DNA of 52,659 bases from an uncultured Candidatus Poseidoniales archaeon. Lineage in GTDB: Archaea; Thermoplasmatota; Poseidoniia; Poseidoniales; Thalassarchaeaceae. The translations under genes and the position numbers were made by a program. Of the stretch, positions 35,004-42,467 are shown in pieces. The stretch is from assembly GCA_902573115.1 (NCBI GenBank), contig CACGIM010000004.1, positions 1 to 52,659 on the forward strand, written 5' to 3'. Under the pieces are notes generated by a model. That model was given only the letters and a program-made list of their open reading frames with translations. It was not told the DNA's origin and did not search any database. Positions within the stretch are counted from its first letter, which is position 1; each line of letters starts with the position of its first letter.

Positions 35004-36836
35004 ATGGATGAAAAAATCATCCATCATAAGTTCGACGTCATCGTAATTGGCGCTGGAGGAGCTGGACTAAGGGCAGCTATTGAGGCTAGCAGGGCAGGAG
35101 TTAGCGTCGCAATGATCTGCAAGTCTATGCTTGGTAAAGCGCATACTGTGATGGCAGAGGGAGGGGCGGCTGCAGCACTAGCGAACAAGGACCCTAGAGA
35201 CTCATGGCAGACGCACTTCCGAGACACCATGAAAGGCGGAAAGTATCTTGGAGACTGGAGGATGGCGCAAATTCACGCCCAACAGGCACCTGACAGGATC
35301 AGAGAGTTGGAACAGTGGGGGGCTGTATTCGATAGAACCCCCAAAGGACTCTCAAGCCAGAGGAACTTCGGGGGTCACACGTATCCAAGGCTTGCCCACA
35401 TAGGTGATGCAACCGGATTGGAGCTAATTAGAACCCTACAACAAAAGGGAATTCATGAAGGAATGGAGATCTTCATGGAGTACACAGTAAGGCGTATATT
35501 CAAGACAGATGGAAAGGTATCTGGATGCTTCGCATATGATAGGAACGATGGTTCCTTACACGTCTTTAAGGGAAAATCGATAATTCTGGCTACCGGAGGC
35601 ATCACGAGGTGTTGGGAGGTCTGCTCGGGATCATGGGAATATTCGGGAGAAGGTCATGCTTTAGCATACTGGGCCGGAGCGGAAATGGGGGATATGGAAT
35701 TCGTCCAATTTCACCCAACAGGGATGATCTGGCCTCCATCCGTGAAGGGCATTCTTGTGACAGAAGGAGTAAGGGGAGAGGGAGGGATGCTTACAAACTC
35801 TGAAGGAAAGAGGTTCATGTTCGACTATATTCCTGAGATGTACCGAGATGAGTTCGCTGATACTGAAAAAGAAGCTCTGGAATGGGTCGATGAAGTTGTT
35901 TCAGGAAAACTTGCAACAAGAAGAAGGCCGCCAGAGTTACTCACGAGAGATGTTGTAGCCAAGGCAATAAACAGTGAGAGGGACGCAGGAAGAGCATCGG
36001 AACACGGAGGCGCATACCTAGATATTTCTTGGAGAGACGAGGATGAGGTTAAGAAGAAACTACCTGGTATGTATCATCAGTTCATGGAGCTAGCTGCCGT
36101 TGACATAACGAAGCAACCAATGGAAGTAGGCCCCACAGCACATTATGTGATGGGGGGTGTGAAGGTCGATCCTTTTAATCAAGAGAGTTCCGTTCCGGGC
36201 TTGTTTGCGGCGGGCGAGGTTGCCACTGGTTTACATGGTGCGAACCGACTAGGCGGGAATTCATTATCCGATCTAATAGTGTTCGGAAAAATCGCAGGAG
36301 AGGCTGCTGCCGACTATTCAAAGGAACAACAGGATTACTCGGAAATAGATCAGTTAGAAATCGATGAAGTTGTCAATGAGACTCTAGAGCCATTGAGCAG
36401 GCAAGGAGGAGAGAATCCTGCCAGTGTTGTAAATGACCTGAGGGTAATGATGCAGAACAAAGCAGGAATAATTAGGACAGGGGATCTTCTTCAGGAGGCT
36501 ATGGCTGACTTGGATTTACTTACTGAGCGTTCAAAATCTACTTCTCCCGGAGGTGGAAGGGTCTACAACCCAGGATGGCACCAAGCTTTGGAGATTGGAG
36601 CTATGATTGATGTCAGTAGGATGTGCACAATTGCAGCTCTAAGGAGGGAAGAAAGTAGAGGAGCTCACACAAGGGATGACTTCCCAGAGACTGATCATGA
36701 ACATTGGGGAAACATAAACAGCGTGATTTGGATGGATGATAACGGAGAGATGAAGATTGATTTCGCCTCATATCCAAGAATTCCCAAAGAATTGAGATCT
36801 CTACTGGATTCAGAAGACTTGCACGAGGAGGAGTAG
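35004..36836 (+). CDS. sdhA: Succinate dehydrogenase flavoprotein subunit
   Basis: A 610-residue FAD subunit oxidising succinate to fumarate. Dinucleotide fold VIGAGGAGLRAA (about 14-25), covalent-FAD His47 in KAHTVMAEGG, substrate loop with FGGHTYPRLAH, FHPTG, the catalytic-Arg region TEGVRGEGG and the HGANRLGGNSLSDLIVFG motif near the end of the FAD domain. Start directly follows the cytochrome gene stop. Standard length. Confidence 0.95.
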   Translation: MDEKIIHHKFDVIVIGAGGAGLRAAIEASRAGVSVAMICKSMLGKAHTVMAEGGAAAALANKDPRDSWQTHFRDTMKGGKYLGDWRMAQIHAQQAPDRIRELEQWGAVFDRTPKGLSSQRNFGGHTYPRLAHIGDATGLELIRTLQQKGIHEGMEIFMEYTVRRIFKTDGKVSGCFAYDRNDGSLHVFKGKSIILATGGITRCWEVCSGSWEYSGEGHALAYWAGAEMGDMEFVQFHPTGMIWPPSVKGILVTEGVRGEGGMLTNSEGKRFMFDYIPEMYRDEFADTEKEALEWVDEVVSGKLATRRRPPELLTRDVVAKAINSERDAGRASEHGGAYLDISWRDEDEVKKKLPGMYHQFMELAAVDITKQPMEVGPTAHYVMGGVKVDPFNQESSVPGLFAAGEVATGLHGANRLGGNSLSDLIVFGKIAGEAAADYSKEQQDYSEIDQLEIDEVVNETLEPLSRQGGENPASVVNDLRVMMQNKAGIIRTGDLLQEAMADLDLLTERSKSTSPGGGRVYNPGWHQALEIGAMIDVSRMCTIAALRREESRGAHTRDDFPETDHEHWGNINSVIWMDDNGEMKIDFASYPRIPKELRSLLDSEDLHEEE

Positions 36837-36837
36837 A

Positions 36838-37776
36838 ATGTCGGAAAAAGTTACCTTCAGGGTGTTTAGAGGAGAGCCGGATTCGGACGGCGACCCCTTC
36901 GGAAAAATGGTTGATTACGAAGTAGACCTGGATGAGGGCATGGTCGTATTAGATGTGATTCACAGAATTCAAGCGGAACATGCTCCAGATTTATCCTGCA
37001 GGTGGAACTGTAAGGCAGGAAAGTGTGGATCATGCAGCGCTGAGATTAACGGTCATCCAAAGTTAATGTGCATGACTAGGATGGAAGAGGTATTCGAGGA
37101 AATGGATGACGAAACCGTACCGGTATTAGTAAAGCCGATGCAGGCTTTTCCATTGACCAAGGATCTAGTTACCGATACATCTTGGGCATACGAAACAGAC
37201 AAAAAAATAAAGCCGATTAATGGACCAATCGAGCCCGATTGGGAATTCCATCAGGAAGAAGCAGACAGGTTGCAAGAATTCAGGTCTTGCATTGAGTGTA
37301 TGTTGTGCGTAAACACATGTCACGTTCTAAGAGAGCATCAGATGTATGATGAGTTTGCTGGACCTAGGTTCTTCGTTAGATTAGCAAGTTTGGAGATGCA
37401 CCCTCTAGACACAGAGAATAGAATTCCAGAGATAAAAGAAGACTTTGGGATAGGGTACTGCAATATCACAAAATGTTGCACAGAGGTCTGTCCGGCGGGA
37501 ATAAAGATCACGGACAACGCAATAATTCCACTCAAGGAAAGAGTTGTTACAGAATACTTCGATCCGCTGGTAAATCCGGTTAAAACCGCAATAAATATCA
37601 GTTCAGGAGTTTTAAGCTACTTTACTGAGGATTTCGCCAAAACATCTGATCCAGGCAATCTCAAGAAGGCAAAGGGTGCTTCCGAGGATGAGAGATATAG
37701 AGCAGAAGAAGCGAGGAAACTGGATGCTAAAAGGACGGATAAGGCGAGAAAGAGGTTCCGTTTCAAATCAAAATAA
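36838..37776 (+). CDS. sdhB: Succinate dehydrogenase iron-sulfur subunit
   Basis: A 312-residue subunit with a [2Fe-2S] ferredoxin domain (CRWNCKAGKCGSC ... C, residues about 54-80), a [4Fe-4S] motif (CIECMLCVNTC) and a [3Fe-4S]-type set (CNITKCCTEVCPAG). The C-terminus carries a basic extension of about 40 residues (Lys/Arg-rich). GGAGGAG at the end of sdhA serves as ribosome site; the start is one base beyond the sdhA stop. Confidence 0.95.
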   Translation: MSEKVTFRVFRGEPDSDGDPFGKMVDYEVDLDEGMVVLDVIHRIQAEHAPDLSCRWNCKAGKCGSCSAEINGHPKLMCMTRMEEVFEEMDDETVPVLVKPMQAFPLTKDLVTDTSWAYETDKKIKPINGPIEPDWEFHQEEADRLQEFRSCIECMLCVNTCHVLREHQMYDEFAGPRFFVRLASLEMHPLDTENRIPEIKEDFGIGYCNITKCCTEVCPAGIKITDNAIIPLKERVVTEYFDPLVNPVKTAINISSGVLSYFTEDFAKTSDPGNLKKAKGASEDERYRAEEARKLDAKRTDKARKRFRFKSK

Positions 37777-37861
37777 ACGCGCTTGGATGGTTGTACTTTA
37801 TCCTTCAGAGCTGACGCTAATCAGGGCAAAGAACCCTACTGAGCTTGGAAAATCCGCTCGC

Positions 37862-38125
37862 TCAGACTCGGTCTATTCTTAGCTTCTTCACGTTGGCCTT
37901 GTTTATCATATCGGGAAGCCAGTCCGGCGCGTTTGGTCCTTTTGGAACCTTACTCTTCGATCCTGAGAACACATGAACTCTATTTGTTCCCCTCTCCCTT
38001 AGGTGAATGTCTGTGACACCCCTGGATGCTGCCTTCAGGGCTGCTCCCCTGGGCTGCTTGCTGTGGAACACTTGAGCAGTGTCCTTGCCGTTCTGCATCA
38101 ACACGAAATATTTCTTGTCTGCCAT
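37862..38125 (-). CDS. MC1-family chromatin protein
   Basis: An 87-residue basic protein matching archaeal non-histone chromosomal protein MC1: an N-terminal YFVL strand, KQPRGAALKAASRG, I-H-L-R-E-R-G-T-N-R-V-H-V-F and APDWLPDMINKANVKK correspond in order to the family. MC1 is a monomer that binds and sharply bends DNA. The start has a very strong ribosome site, GGAGGA at 38134-38139, eight bases before the ATG, and a TATA-like TTTAATAC near 38163-38170, as expected of an abundant protein. Confidence 0.9.
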   Translation of the reverse strand: MADKKYFVLMQNGKDTAQVFHSKQPRGAALKAASRGVTDIHLRERGTNRVHVFSGSKSKVPKGPNAPDWLPDMINKANVKKLRIDRV

Positions 38126-38161
38126 ATTTGGATTCCTCCGGCTGCTCGCTGGGCTCTATAG

Positions 38162-38169
38162 GTATTAAA
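38162..38169 (-). promoter_or_regulatory. TATA box candidate of the MC1 gene
   Basis: CTTTAATACC on the minus strand, about 40 bases before the ATG, giving room for a short leader that contains the GGAGGA ribosome site. Confidence 0.42.
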
Positions 38170-38232
38170 GTGTGAGGCGGATTTAGCGCAAACAATGGCT
38201 GAGTTGTCCGTATTTCAGGTTTCTAGGATATT

Positions 38233-38466
38233 TCACAGCTCGGCGCAGGCTAGAGTTTTCGTGTTAATTACGCCTTCCACCGAACGTATAGAGTCGACTA
38301 CCAGTTTTGCTATCTCGCCCATAGTTTCTGCCTCGATCTTCAGTATCATGTCATGATCTCCGAACAGAACCTGTGCATCCTTAACAAAGGGCAGAGAGGA
38401 AACCTTCTCATGGACTGAGTACTCCGACCCGGGCTCAACATCAAGCAACACGTAACCGGTGGACAC
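38233..38466 (-). CDS. Stand-alone Lrp/AsnC-type RAM domain protein
   Basis: A 77-residue protein consisting only of the ligand-binding (RAM) domain of Lrp/AsnC regulators: VLLDVEPGSEYSVHEKVSSL, the GDHDMILKIEA core and a C-terminal GVINTKTLAC strand. It has no helix-turn-helix. Such proteins oligomerise and sense amino acids, or modulate full-length Lrp partners. Start is GTG 38466. It is divergent from the macro-domain gene across 59 bases. Confidence 0.82.
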   Translation of the reverse strand: MSTGYVLLDVEPGSEYSVHEKVSSLPFVKDAQVLFGDHDMILKIEAETMGEIAKLVVDSIRSVEGVINTKTLACAEL

Positions 38467-38525
38467 GTCTTACCGATGGGGGCTATAGGAATTAATCATT
38501 CCCTATTCAAAAAAAATCCCTTACG

Positions 38526-39203
38526 ATGGATACATATCAGATGGCCTCTCTTCGCAGCCCTATGGCCGACGTAGTTATTGTCAGAGAGTGTAGGCACGGT
38601 CAGGTTCGCGTTCTTTATGGGGACATTGTTGGAGTAGAAGGTGATGTTATGGTAATTCCAGCAAATAGCAGGCTTGCCGGAAGAGAGGGTTTGGATGAGA
38701 GGATGCAGCAATCAGCAGGAGACGGCCTCAGGGAGGCGTGTGCAGATATAGCAAAAGAAAGAAGGAAGTTAAATCTGCAACCTTGCGGTGTAGGTGAGGC
38801 AGTCACTACCCCTGCATTCGATCTTCCAGCTGCTAATCTAGTTCACGTTGTAGGTCCGGATTGTAGAAGGCCTACACAGGATAATTTCAGGAGAGAGCTG
38901 CTAAGAAACTCGTACGAAGCCTTGTTTCAAAAGACTGAAAATCTGGATCCTAGGAGTACGCTGGTCCTACCACCTCTAGGAATGGATGTCTATGCATACC
39001 CCCATAGGGAAGGAGCTAGAATGACTATGGAGATTATCTTGGCATGGATGGATGGAGAGCATGACCCGGGGGTAGAAATGGTGCTAATTGTCACTCATGA
39101 AGACAATTTCCTGAACAACATGAAGACGGTTTACCGAGAGAGCGAAGACCAATTTCCTGGTGTCGACAGGACAAGGGACTACAGAAAGGGAAAATTCCAG
39201 TAA
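38526..39203 (+). CDS. Macro domain (ADP-ribose-binding) protein
   Basis: A 225-residue protein with a macro domain: VRVLYGDIVGVEGDVMVIPANSRL (about 28-50) and EGLDERMQQSAGDGLREAC correspond to the family's D-I-x-x-x-x-D-A-I-V-N-A-A-N-x-x-L and G-G-G-V-x-x-x-I-x-x-A-A-G. Macro domains bind ADP-ribose and may remove it from proteins or nucleic acids, or deacetylate O-acetyl-ADP-ribose. The catalytic Asn is conserved (PANS) but the glycine-rich loop is GREG rather than GGGG. ATG 38526 is used; in-frame ATGs at 38541 and 38562 are possible. Confidence 0.78.
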   Translation: MDTYQMASLRSPMADVVIVRECRHGQVRVLYGDIVGVEGDVMVIPANSRLAGREGLDERMQQSAGDGLREACADIAKERRKLNLQPCGVGEAVTTPAFDLPAANLVHVVGPDCRRPTQDNFRRELLRNSYEALFQKTENLDPRSTLVLPPLGMDVYAYPHREGARMTMEIILAWMDGEHDPGVEMVLIVTHEDNFLNNMKTVYRESEDQFPGVDRTRDYRKGKFQ

Positions 39204-39214
39204 TTCGGACCGGT

Positions 39215-39235
39215 GTTCTCAATAACCCTGAGAAC
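39215..39235 (+). other. Hairpin between macro-domain and hjc genes
   Basis: A perfect seven-base-pair inverted repeat, GTTCTCA/TGAGAAC, with a seven-base loop, starting 12 bases after the macro-domain stop and ending 11 bases before the hjc ATG. It could limit read-through or mask the hjc ribosome site. Confidence 0.4.
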
Positions 39236-39246
39236 CGGATAGTGGC

Positions 39247-39819
39247 ATGGGTACCAACTACGAACGAGAGTTGAGATTGGTCCTCGCAGGGGATCTGAAA
39301 GGAGTAAGAGCAGTTACTAGATCCTGCAGTGAGATTGAGAGAGCTAGGGCCATGAAGGTTGTTCAGAGGCCTTTCCTTGTTGTAAGGGCCCCTGGAAGTG
39401 GATCAGAGGGCACTGGGGATTTGCTCGCCCTCAGGGGCGACATGTGCTTTCCAATAGAGGTGAAATCATCAAAAAAGGACAAAATCTACCTCTCTGGTAG
39501 AACCATGGACCAGTACAGTGCTCTAAAATCTACAGGGGAAGAATGTGGTCTGCTTCCACTTTATGCGTTTAGGTTGAAAGGTGTGAGGGGAGATAGTTGG
39601 AGGATAATGAAAGTCGAAGTAGATGGATTGAGAGGGAAACTTAGGCACCTTTCGAGAAGTATACCCTCCCTGACACTTACCAGCAGGGGTAAACCTCACC
39701 TTGACTGGAATGCTGGTATGCCAGTCCATCGATTCTTACATCTCATTTGCAAGTCGGAAGGAGCAAGAGGGATTGCCTCAGAGCCATCTGGCTTCACCAG
39801 TAAGTCGGTATCTAACTAA
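39247..39819 (+). CDS. hjc: Hjc Holliday junction resolvase
   Basis: A 190-residue archaeal Holliday-junction endonuclease. Nuclease residues: Glu6 in NYERE, Asp58 in GTGDLLAL, Glu71 and Lys73 in IEVKSSKK; the RAPGSGSEG segment before the Asp is typical. About 20 extra residues (RSCSEIERARAMKVVQR) lie between the first helix and that segment, and the C-terminus has an extra 70 residues or so compared with the usual 120-140. Together with RadA and Hel308 in the window it would serve recombinational repair. The last four bases overlap the end of the convergent coiled-coil gene. Confidence 0.85.
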   Translation: MGTNYERELRLVLAGDLKGVRAVTRSCSEIERARAMKVVQRPFLVVRAPGSGSEGTGDLLALRGDMCFPIEVKSSKKDKIYLSGRTMDQYSALKSTGEECGLLPLYAFRLKGVRGDSWRIMKVEVDGLRGKLRHLSRSIPSLTLTSRGKPHLDWNAGMPVHRFLHLICKSEGARGIASEPSGFTSKSVSN

Positions 39820-39992
39820 TCGGACCCTGAGAGCTTTGATTCTATAGATTCAATTTTTGTCTTAATTTCATTGAGCCTTGCTATTACAGTTTTCAATTCG
39901 GCCTGACTGAGAATTCTGTTGATGCTTTCTTTCTCCCTAGTCATCAGATCAAGGATGCGATTATCGCTCCTATCTTCGTCTCTAGACTGCAT
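39816..39992 (-). CDS. Short coiled-coil protein
   Basis: A 58-residue charged protein: after an Asp/Arg-rich start, a helix with regular I/L spacing (ILSQAELKTVIARLNEIKTK) typical of a coiled coil. No family recognised. ATG 39992 chosen; the frame extends to 40079, but the extra residues are Thr/Cys-rich and unlike the rest. It converges with hjc with a four-base overlap and is divergent from the S2P gene. Confidence 0.5.
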   Translation of the reverse strand: MQSRDEDRSDNRILDLMTREKESINRILSQAELKTVIARLNEIKTKIESIESKLSGSD

Positions 39993-40077
39993 AGTTAATT
40001 TTGGGAAGGGGCAATCGGTATTGTCAGTTGCGACTATGAAGACGCAGGTTGAAGTGCAGTAGTTTGTTGTGGGCATC

Positions 40078-41643
40078 ATGGAAAAAGAGGAGGGCGCCGA
40101 CTTCCAGAGGGAAGCCGATGTTCCCCAGAGACGAAGTTTCTTTCTTCCCCTACTTATTCTCTATCTGATTTGGCTGTTGGGAGTTCCGTTAATTGGTGTT
40201 GTATTGATCGCCTTGTGGTTCTTAGCCCTGCAAATCGCTGAAGAAAAGGGCATTCTCGATAGATGGGATGCAACAAGAGTGCTTGGTGGGATTCTGATGG
40301 TCAGAACAAAAAGAGGCAAAGGCATGCTTGAGTTGATTTCAACAACCAAAAGGTTCTGGAGATTTTATGGGGAGATCTCGATTTGGCTTTGCTTCCTTGT
40401 AATGTTTGGTGTAATCCTAGTTCTATTCCTCTCTGCAATAGCCACCGCAATTAATCCTCCTGATGAGGTGCTTCCCGCTAGCGATTTACTCCTAATTCCA
40501 GGAGTGACTAGCTTCGTACCTTTCAAGTGGCCTGCTCTTGCTTTAATTATCGCGATTCTAATACATGAGTATAGCCATGGAATCCAAGCCAGGGCCCATG
40601 GGATGAGACTGAGAAGTTTTGGACTACTTCTTCTAGGCCCACTTCCACTGGGTGCTTTCGCCGAACCAGAAGAGTCGGAGATGGAGAGAATACCTCGAAG
40701 GGAGAGAATGAGGCTTTTCTCGGCAGGACCTTCGATAAATCTCTTTGCTACTTATATTGTCCTGATTATGCTATCCTCTGTTGCAAGTGGAATGGTGGCA
40801 GAGAACGAGGGTGTCCACGCAAGGGGCATCATTAGGGACGAAGGGGCGGAACAAGCTGGCATTCTCCCCTATGAAACGATAACTCACATCAATGGAAACA
40901 GAATATTGGACTATGATGATTTCTCATATGAGATGAGCTCTCTCGGATCTGGAGAGGTTGCATCATTTACCATATTATCTAGCCCAAATGTCACCAATGG
41001 TGCTGAGGAAAGAGTAGAAAGAACAGTATTTGTGACTCTGGGGGATCATTATGAATACATTTTAGATCAGTGTGATGGCGATCAGGAGTGTATTGAGAAT
41101 TGGGTGGAAATACTCGAAATTATGGATATACAAGAGGGGGATGCGTTCCTAGGGGTTTCCGACCTGAAATCATCAACCGGTGGAGTGGACAAATACTCGA
41201 GAATAATAGAGGGGGTATACGTTGAGGGTGAGTACTCGGTAGCTAGTACGATAATTGTTGCATTGCTTGAGCCAATAATCATGATCTTCACGCCTGTAGA
41301 GCTCGGTGGCCATACGATGCTGGAGCACGAGAGAGCGATGCTGGTGGCTGGAGACACTGGAATTGCATCGATTCTAGGCACCGACCTAATGCTTGATTTG
41401 TTTGATTTCTTATTCTGGCTTGTGTGGATAAACTTTCTACTAGGGTTCGCGAATTTGATTCCCATGATCCCATTTGATGGTGGTCACATGTTTAGAGATG
41501 CTACGCACTCAGTCTTGACGAGGCTGAGGTCGAAATGGCACCCAATGGAGGTGGAGTTGCTCGCCAATAGGGTTAGTTCGATGAGCAGCATTTTCATTCT
41601 GCTAATTCTTCTTGTCCCGGTTGTTATACCTAGGCTACTGTAG
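40078..41643 (+). CDS. Site-2-protease-like M50 membrane metalloprotease
   Basis: A 521-residue intramembrane zinc protease. Hydrophobic helices at the N-terminus, HEYSH (His163, Glu164, His167) in the first core helix and the third ligand Asp467 in NLIPMIPFDGGH. Between them lies a PDZ domain (EGAEQAGILPYETITHING, about residues 255-275) and a larger extracytoplasmic part with an isolated Cys pair (CDGDQEC). S2P enzymes cleave membrane-bound regulators or signal peptides. ATG 40078 chosen over GTG 40069. Divergent from the coiled-coil gene. Confidence 0.88.
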   Translation: MEKEEGADFQREADVPQRRSFFLPLLILYLIWLLGVPLIGVVLIALWFLALQIAEEKGILDRWDATRVLGGILMVRTKRGKGMLELISTTKRFWRFYGEISIWLCFLVMFGVILVLFLSAIATAINPPDEVLPASDLLLIPGVTSFVPFKWPALALIIAILIHEYSHGIQARAHGMRLRSFGLLLLGPLPLGAFAEPEESEMERIPRRERMRLFSAGPSINLFATYIVLIMLSSVASGMVAENEGVHARGIIRDEGAEQAGILPYETITHINGNRILDYDDFSYEMSSLGSGEVASFTILSSPNVTNGAEERVERTVFVTLGDHYEYILDQCDGDQECIENWVEILEIMDIQEGDAFLGVSDLKSSTGGVDKYSRIIEGVYVEGEYSVASTIIVALLEPIIMIFTPVELGGHTMLEHERAMLVAGDTGIASILGTDLMLDLFDFLFWLVWINFLLGFANLIPMIPFDGGHMFRDATHSVLTRLRSKWHPMEVELLANRVSSMSSIFILLILLVPVVIPRLL

Positions 41644-41645
41644 CT

Positions 41646-42341
41646 TCATTCTTCCTCTTCAATTTGCCTTGGTTCGTGGACCTCTCGAAAAATCACTTTT
41701 CCGACTCCTACATGCTCCCTGAGTGTAGTTACGAGAGAGAATTTAGTGAATGACCAGTTTTGGTCATAGGCCATTTCCTCAGGTAGAGTCATCGTGAGGT
41801 CATCGCCATCAAACTCTATCTCAAAGTCTTCCCTTCCGGTATTCATCTTCATCAGGGTCTGGACTTTTTCCTCTCTTTCTTCCACTACCTTGACAATCTT
41901 GTAGCTGTACCTCAGAGTTACTCCTGCCAAGGGATGGTTGTAGTCTATTCTAGCCCTTCCAGCGCTCATGAACTGTAGTATTCCGTTCCTGCCAGCTATC
42001 TCCACAGGTGACCCGATTCCCAGGGTGTTGGGGTCCCGTACACTCCGGAGAAGCACGTTTTGTGAGATAGTCTCGATCTTGTTCTGGTCTCTTTCACCAT
42101 AGGCCTGCTCAGGTTCTATTTCGAAGTCATAGTCCTTTTCCGCCTCGGCTTCGGCTAAGTGGGCCTCGAATCCCGGGATTAGTCTCCCGTCACCGACGAT
42201 CGTGATCATTGGGGAGTAGGTCCTGTTCTCATCTTCCAGATCATGCTCCTTAGCAGTATGCTCCCTTGTGGTCTCGATAAGTTGGTCAGTACTAGCGTTG
42301 TATAGGTCATAATCGACGTGAACGATGTTTCCCTCATCCAT
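41646..42341 (-). CDS. FKBP-type (SlyD-like) peptidyl-prolyl isomerase
   Basis: A 231-residue archaeal long-form FKBP isomerase/chaperone: the FKBP part (GNIVHVDYDLYN ... GDGRLIPGFEAHL) with the inserted IF domain (PEQAYGERDQNKIETISQ) and the closing NHPLAGVTLRYSYKIV strand, followed by a C-terminal domain of about 80 residues seen in archaeal members. It helps fold proteins in the cytoplasm. ATG 42341 has AGGGTG six bases upstream; the frame extends 15 residues to ATG 42386. Acidic C-terminus. Confidence 0.88.
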   Translation of the reverse strand: MDEGNIVHVDYDLYNASTDQLIETTREHTAKEHDLEDENRTYSPMITIVGDGRLIPGFEAHLAEAEAEKDYDFEIEPEQAYGERDQNKIETISQNVLLRSVRDPNTLGIGSPVEIAGRNGILQFMSAGRARIDYNHPLAGVTLRYSYKIVKVVEEREEKVQTLMKMNTGREDFEIEFDGDDLTMTLPEEMAYDQNWSFTKFSLVTTLREHVGVGKVIFREVHEPRQIEEEE

Positions 42342-42467
42342 TAAAACACCCTGTGGGGGCCAAGCCACTCGCTTCCCCCTTTTCATTCAAACGGTTTGCC
42401 ATAATCTTGTCCTTCATCAACTGCCATCCCTTTGTCGGGCGATTCTGGATGTGAAAATAGCGCCATT

